Shown piece by piece: positions 58,919 through 64,000 of a stretch of 64,000 bases of DNA; within the stretch, counting starts at the first letter, position 1, and every line of letters starts with the position of its first letter. The notes under the pieces are model-generated. The model did not search any database. It was not told the DNA's origin and was given only the letters and a program-made list of their open reading frames with translations. Where the stretch lies: positions 992,001-1,056,000 of the forward strand of contig CAUJRU010000141.1 in NCBI GenBank assembly GCA_963277665.1. Reading direction: 5' to 3'. The DNA comes from Viscum album (taxonomy: Eukaryota; Streptophyta; Magnoliopsida; Santalales; Viscaceae). The position numbers were made by a program, and so were the translations under genes.

Positions 58919-59107
58919 TCACTAAAAACAGAAATGTCAGTGTGAGTTTATCAACAAAATCATCATGTACTAATGAAGAAGGTAAACACTAAGATACACT
59001 TACTCATTCACTTTATCTAAAACTAGGACTCTTTCTGAAATCCTAACCATTATGGTAATGTCACTTATGCTTAAAGAATAACCTAACCTCTAAAGTTTTC
59101 TAAACCG

Positions 59108-59120
59108 ACCTTTGATACCA
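59108..59120 (-). other. Primer-binding site of E3
   Basis: TGGTATCAAAGGT on the minus strand, next to LTR end CCTTATA. Confidence 0.85.
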
Positions 59121-59122
59121 AC

Positions 59123-61662
59123 TATAAGGCCCCAGCATTAAACCTTACTTAATCTTGAGTTATTACAAGATTACACATTGATGATCTTTTCAGGTTTAGA
59201 GTTTTAGAAAATTAGATCATGAAACTTGCATTACATTCCACATTTAAACAAAGTGGTTACATAAAAGACAGTATTCATTCTTCCCATCAACGGAAACATA
59301 TTTAAAATAAAACATGGATTCTTTCTTGACACATCCTTGACACTATCATCACATCATGTACCCTTCCCTTGACCTGTGAAAAACATTTCAAAAACTTGGG
59401 ATGAGCATAAAAAGCTCAGTAAGGGATATATAGATATGGAAAGGAAACATGAGTACATGTATACATAAGAATGAAATCATACTTTACCCATAAAACATAG
59501 GCATATCAAATCATGAATAAATCATAGAAATCATAAGACATAAAGGTAACTTGAGGCATTCATAACATTCTTACGTGGGGAGTAACCCTCTTGGTTACGT
59601 TTGGAATACCCATCACAGTATATTCCCTAAATCTCTTCGGAGAAACCTTAACGTTTCACTCCTTCGCGTTACCCAATGCATTGGAGAGCTATATCGGGCT
59701 CACCCGCCCTTAGTTTATCACAGAACCACCCGCTCTTCATAACAATGCCCAAGAACCATAACATAATCGTATCACATAAACATGAATAAAGGAAACATAA
59801 CATTTCCACATTTCAATCACAATATAACATTTTAGGATATTGAAATAATGAATCCATTCAAAAAGAAACCATTTCCAAAACCATTTAAAACATTTAATAA
59901 AGAGATTTTTGACTCAAAGTGTCCCATACCACCTTGAAGCTTTTAACATTTTAAACCATTAATATCCATATAAATAAATCCTTAAAACCATTTTGAAAAC
60001 ATGGATATTAATAAGAACAAATAATTAAAACATTTAAAACGATATTTTGGTTAAAGGGGTTTTACCAAAATTAGAGACACTTGAATACAATAATCGAGGA
60101 ATAACATTTATTCAGAACTTTATAATATCATGAGAATAAAAGGATTAATGATATAATACTCCAAAGGACAGTATATACACCATATAAGAGTGAATTGGTT
60201 CATAACAACAATGAACCCTCAATAGAAATGTCAAATGTGATGAAATCCCTTTTAAAGAAGGTATCCTTAAAATAAGGACAAATAAATCTCAAAATTTTAA
60301 ACCATTAATATCCATATAAATAAATCCTTAAAACCATTTTGAAAACATGGATATTAATAAGAACAAATCATTAAAACATTTAAAGCGATATTTTGGTTAA
60401 AGGGTTTTTACCAAAATTAGAGACACTTGAATACAATAATTGAGGAATAACATTTAATAAAAACTTTATAATATCATGAGAATAAATGGATTCATGATAT
60501 AATAGTCCAAAGGACATTATATACACCATATAAGAGTGAATTGGTGCATAACGACAAAAAAGTCTCAATAGAGATGTAAAATGTGATGAAATCCCTTATA
60601 AAGAAGGTGTCCTTAAATTAAGGACAAATCAATCTCAAAAATATGTGTGACAAATATAAATACACCCAATATAAGTGGATATTAAGTGTAAAACAATAAA
60701 AGGTCATTCAAACATATTCAATGGATGACATATTCAATGACTACATGTTGAACCCAAAGAAATCGAAATTGGGTTAAAAAGTTCCCTTGACAGCCTAACG
60801 ACATCACATCACAATGAGTTGATGAGAGATAAAAAGTGTATCTCATCACTTGGACATAAAATTTACATCAATAAGGATATATGAGAACATATTCCAACAT
60901 AACAATATGCAAATTAAAATACCCAACAAAATAAGTCTTTTAAAAAAAGGAGGGTGAAAGGTTCCCTTACCGACTTGGGTATCTTTCAAAACATACACCC
61001 CATGAAAGAAGGACAATAGATCATTGATGTAAATACTCATAAACAAAAGTATATTACACAAAGAGTAGAATAATGGGCAGTACATACACCACTCAATGGG
61101 ATTTGTGGCAAATGTAGCATAAATCTCACGGGAATAAAAGTGAGATGAAAAATCCCTCACGAAAACTCGGCAGCCTAACGGCGCCACATAAAACTTCCGA
61201 ATATGGATTGATGAGATCAAATAGGGTATCTCATCACATTAAAATATAATGTACAGAAATAGGAATATAAAATAACATCCCCCAACATTACAAAGAGGAG
61301 CTTAAAAGAAGTGACATAAAGGAGGGTACTTAAAAAGAAAGAGAGAAGTTAGATCTCTTACGAAATTTCGGCAGCCTAACGGCGCCACTCAAAACTTCCA
61401 AAATGGATTGATGAGAGAGAATAGGTTCTCTCATAAAATGAACATAAAAATTACAGTAGTATTAATATAAAATAACATCCCAATAATAAAGATGAGATTT
61501 AAAAGGAATGATATAAAAGAGTGTACTTAAAAAGAAAGAGAGGTGTAGGATCCCTTACCTCAGGTCCGACTTGACTCGATCGTTCTTTAATCTCCTGAAT
61601 AATAAACTTGAGTTAATTTCTACTTCCTTAAGAACCTTTTCCAAGTTCATTATTCCTTTTAT
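59123..61662 (-). repeat. 5' LTR of E3 (truncated, with internal duplication)
   Basis: Minus strand from the GTCAAGTCGG box (about 61568) through the beta block with two GCCGTTAGGCTG units to the tail. The promoter half is missing: at TTATATCA (about 61662) it joins a sense LTR piece. Confidence 0.86.
59949..60640. repeat. 346-bp tandem duplication in the E3 5' LTR
   Basis: Two direct copies of the segment beginning TTTTAAACCATTAATATCC (59949 and 60295). They differ at several scattered bases (for example GGTTCATAAC against GGTGCATAAC), so the duplication is not brand new or came from two different LTR copies. Confidence 0.8.
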
Positions 61663-62394
61663 ATCAATGTGGGACCTTTTAAAACCGAAACACATTTTCA
61701 AATAAAGTAATATTTCTTACTTTCCAAAAGTACCCCTCCTCTCCTCTTATAAAAGGCCCCCAACTCTACCTCATTTCACACACTCCTCAAGCCTTTGGCT
61801 TGGCCAACCCCTGCCCATTTACTCTCTCCACATACCTCTCATCATCCTAGAGGATTCACTTTGGGCATAATCCTTTCAATGGAAGCCTTTAGGCACAAAT
61901 CAAAAGGAGTTACACTTTTAAAGGTAATTCATTCTCTCTTGTTCATTTGTTTTATTTTGCTTCTCCAACCCTCTAAACTCTTTTTATTTACTTCTTTTGT
62001 AACAAAACCAGTATCTTAAATATACTAGGATGTTTTTATAAGATTTATTCGAGCTACAATCTCACACAACTACATCAAATGGTTAAAGAACATACGGTTT
62101 CCGTGGATGGCGAAATTATGCCTCCCGAAACGATGATTGTTCAATACTCATTTAACACCTTCAAAGGTGGCCATTATGATGTCACTATTTTTATATATGA
62201 TATATAATATGTTTATGTTTTTTTAAGCTTATGTATTTTTCATTTTGAGCATACCTTTATGGTTTCTATTATGGGTAAACACGATATCTTCATTTAGGGA
62301 AGTGCGGACTACCGCCCCCTCAAAGTGATTTGATTTGTTAAATACCATATGTGGGACGTATAAAGGATGGAACTATGATATTATATATTATATT
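61663..62394 (+). repeat. LTR piece, promoter to ACTACCGCCCCC box
   Basis: Sense order: ATCAATGTGGGACC, core promoter (61748), leader, TTTCCGTGGATGG box (about 62099), ACTACCGCCCCC box (about 62308). It stops just before the 65-bp repeat and joins head sequence in an AT-rich run. Confidence 0.85.
61748..61754 (+). promoter_or_regulatory. LTR core promoter (TATA box)
   Basis: TATAAAAGGCCCCC. The LTR upstream of it is missing beyond 85 bp, so the CCATGG and hairpin blocks are absent here. Confidence 0.7.
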
Positions 62395-64000
62395 ATGTTA
62401 TTAAATGTTTTTATATTTATCCAATAAAGTATAGAGGCTTAAAATACGGAAAGAATTCAATTTTAGGCATATATGCCCTAGTTTTCACTAAAGGTTCACT
62501 TATCGCATTTTGATGGAGAACCATCATTAAATATAGTTTTGTTCACTCTTATACATTCTTTTGGACCAAATAAAACTCTTATTAAGAATCAGGATATCAA
62601 ATTTTACTTTGTGTAATTTTTTTTGGTATTTTTCTGATAAAGTTCATTTTTTAATGAATAGTGTTGAATGTTGTGTTTTAATTCAAAACCACTTTTTAAT
62701 CTAATTTATTTATATGATTAGATTATATTTTTAATTGGTTTTAAAGTGAAATTAGAAAATATTTTTACCATTAAATCCAATATTGGTCGTTGGAATCAAT
62801 TTCACTTTGAAATCAGACTTAAATTAGTGTCAATCTTTTGATACTTATTGTTTTATAAAAACACGCTATTTGCTCTGACAGCGGGAATTAATTATTAAAT
62901 TAATTAATGTGACTAATATGTTTTGAATTTTGTAAAACGGACTTCATTTTTGAATTCGGAATATCAAATATAGCTTAGGGTGAATTTTTGGGATTTTTCG
63001 GAAAAACTTCAATTTTTGATGAATAGTGAAACCACTAAGTGGTACTTATAAAAACTGATTTTTCCGTTTAAATGAAATTTTGCCATCATTGTGTTTTGAA
63101 TTTCAAAAATCCGACATACATGGTTTTCATTAAGAAGTAAAATGTGGTTCAATGAGATTATAATAATTTTTTGGTGAATAGTAGCTTATTAAGTTCTTAA
63201 TCGCGATTAGAGGTAATTAGTGTAATTTAAGGTAAAAATGATATTATAAGAATGTGAAAACACCATGACACTTGTCCTAAATCTATTGGGTGAGTCATGG
63301 CCGACCAAGACAAGCCATGGGCCAACTTGGGGACCCCATGGAGCCACTTTAGTTGGAAAATGACAATAATATATTTTTATTTACTGTTAAAATTAAATTG
63401 ACCCAAACATGAGTTTTTTTACTAAAGAAATTATTAAGTAGGGTTACACAAGTCCAAATTTTGATTATAAATAGTAATTGGAAAGATAAAAATATTTCCT
63501 ACATCATAGTATTTTTTTTATAATTTTTAGACATTAAATAAATTACATTATTTATGACATAATAATGATGAAGTGATGACATCATTATTTGACGATTTAA
63601 ATAAAATGGAAAGATAATGTAACATCTATGAACTACACATGTCCAAAACCAATTGGATGAGTGGATTTCGAAGCCTTATCACCTTATCCACGAATTATAT
63701 CAATGTGGGACCTTTTAAAACCGAAACACATTTTCAAATAAAGTAATATTTCTTACTTTCCAAAAGTGCCCCTCCTCTCCTCTTATAAAAGGCCCCCACC
63801 TCTACTTCATTTCACACACTCCTCAAGCCTTTGGCTCAGCCAAAACATGACCATTTACTCTCTCCACATCCCTATCCTCATCCTAGAGGATTCCCTTTGG
63901 GCAGAATCCTTTCAAAGGAAGCCTTTAGGCTCAAATCAAAAGGAGTTACACTTTTAAAGGTAATTCACTCTCTCATGTTCATTTGTTTTATTTTGCTTCT
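62395..64000 (+). repeat. LTR piece, head to leader (runs off the window)
   Basis: Sense order from ATATTTATCCAATAAAG through palindromes (63199), CCATGG block, hairpin block and core promoter into the leader, where the window ends. It continues beyond 64000. Confidence 0.85.
63784..63790 (+). promoter_or_regulatory. LTR core promoter (TATA box)
   Basis: TATAAAAGGCCCCC with the full upstream block; donor-like AAAG/GTAATT at about 63960. Confidence 0.75.

Larger units (their letters stand above)
52418..61662 (-). mobile_element. Non-autonomous LTR element E3 (inverted)
   Basis: On the minus strand: 5' LTR (61662-59123, promoter half missing), primer site, 1.67-kb interior (59122-57451), polypurine tract and a full 3' LTR (57450-52418). 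The two LTR tails share private variants (GGGATATATAGATATGG, GAGTACATGTATAC; plus-strand reading), so they look like a true pair from one insertion. The interior matches E1 closely and shares its missing knuckle segment. No enzyme genes. Confidence 0.87.

Noticed and set aside
1..64000. Centromeric satellite
   Set aside because: Tekay-like elements and scrambling can occur near centromeres, but no short tandem satellite array or centromere-specific element was seen, so location is left open.

Overview
The window looks like nuclear DNA of a flowering plant. It is AT-rich and contains no host gene that I can recognise. Nearly all of it belongs to one family of Ty3/gypsy LTR retrotransposons. 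The single long coding region (34013-38494) has the domain order Gag - protease - reverse transcriptase - RNase H - integrase - C-terminal chromodomain. That is the plan of a plant chromovirus, most like the Tekay/Del clade. Its primer site TGGTATCAAAGG fits plant initiator-Met tRNA. The species cannot be named from the sequence.

The LTR is very long: the one copy that looks complete is about 5.03 kb (52418-57450, minus strand). I use these names for its parts, in sense order: head (TGTAACACCCC and the next 0.6 kb); palindrome block (ACCACTAAGTGGT, TAATCGCGATTA); CCATGG block; AATAATGATG hairpin; core promoter (TATAAAAGGCCCCC); leader (AAAG/GTAATT donor-like site); TTTCCGTGGATGG box; ACTACCGCCCCC box; 65-bp inverted repeat; GTCAAGTCGG box; then either an 'alpha' block (GCGGCGACAACGAC) or a longer 'beta' block (repeats of GCCGTTAGGCTG and a hairpin with loop GTATGGGA); GTTCCGTGATAAACTAAGG box; and a tail ending GGCTGGGGCCTTATA.

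Layout. 1-2770: short non-autonomous element E1 (LTR tail, 1.67-kb interior, LTR head). 2771-5441: inverted LTR piece. 5442-7672: 2.2 kb unlike the rest, with a GC-rich promoter-like island and three tandem hairpins. 7673-29338: thirteen LTR pieces joined end to end in both orientations. 29339-42050: the gag-pol element with its two LTRs. 42054-52417: non-autonomous element E2, which keeps an open nucleocapsid-type gag. 52418-61662: inverted non-autonomous element E3. 61663-64000: two more sense LTR pieces. I count 22 breakpoints where LTR order or orientation jumps, and 15 copies of the LTR core promoter (9 plus, 6 minus).

How the parts could work together: the coding element is dead as read (two in-frame stops, altered RT catalytic motif, one damaged zinc knuckle). 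E1, E2 and E3 have no pol genes and would depend on enzymes from an intact relative. All three carry, antisense to the element, a tRNA-like segment with good Pol III A and B boxes. E2 alone keeps the zinc-knuckle region. The most unusual signals are the compensatory hairpins at 7210-7341, whose loop recurs inside the LTR, the tRNA-like module, the 65-bp inverted repeat (13 full copies), and the degree of LTR scrambling.
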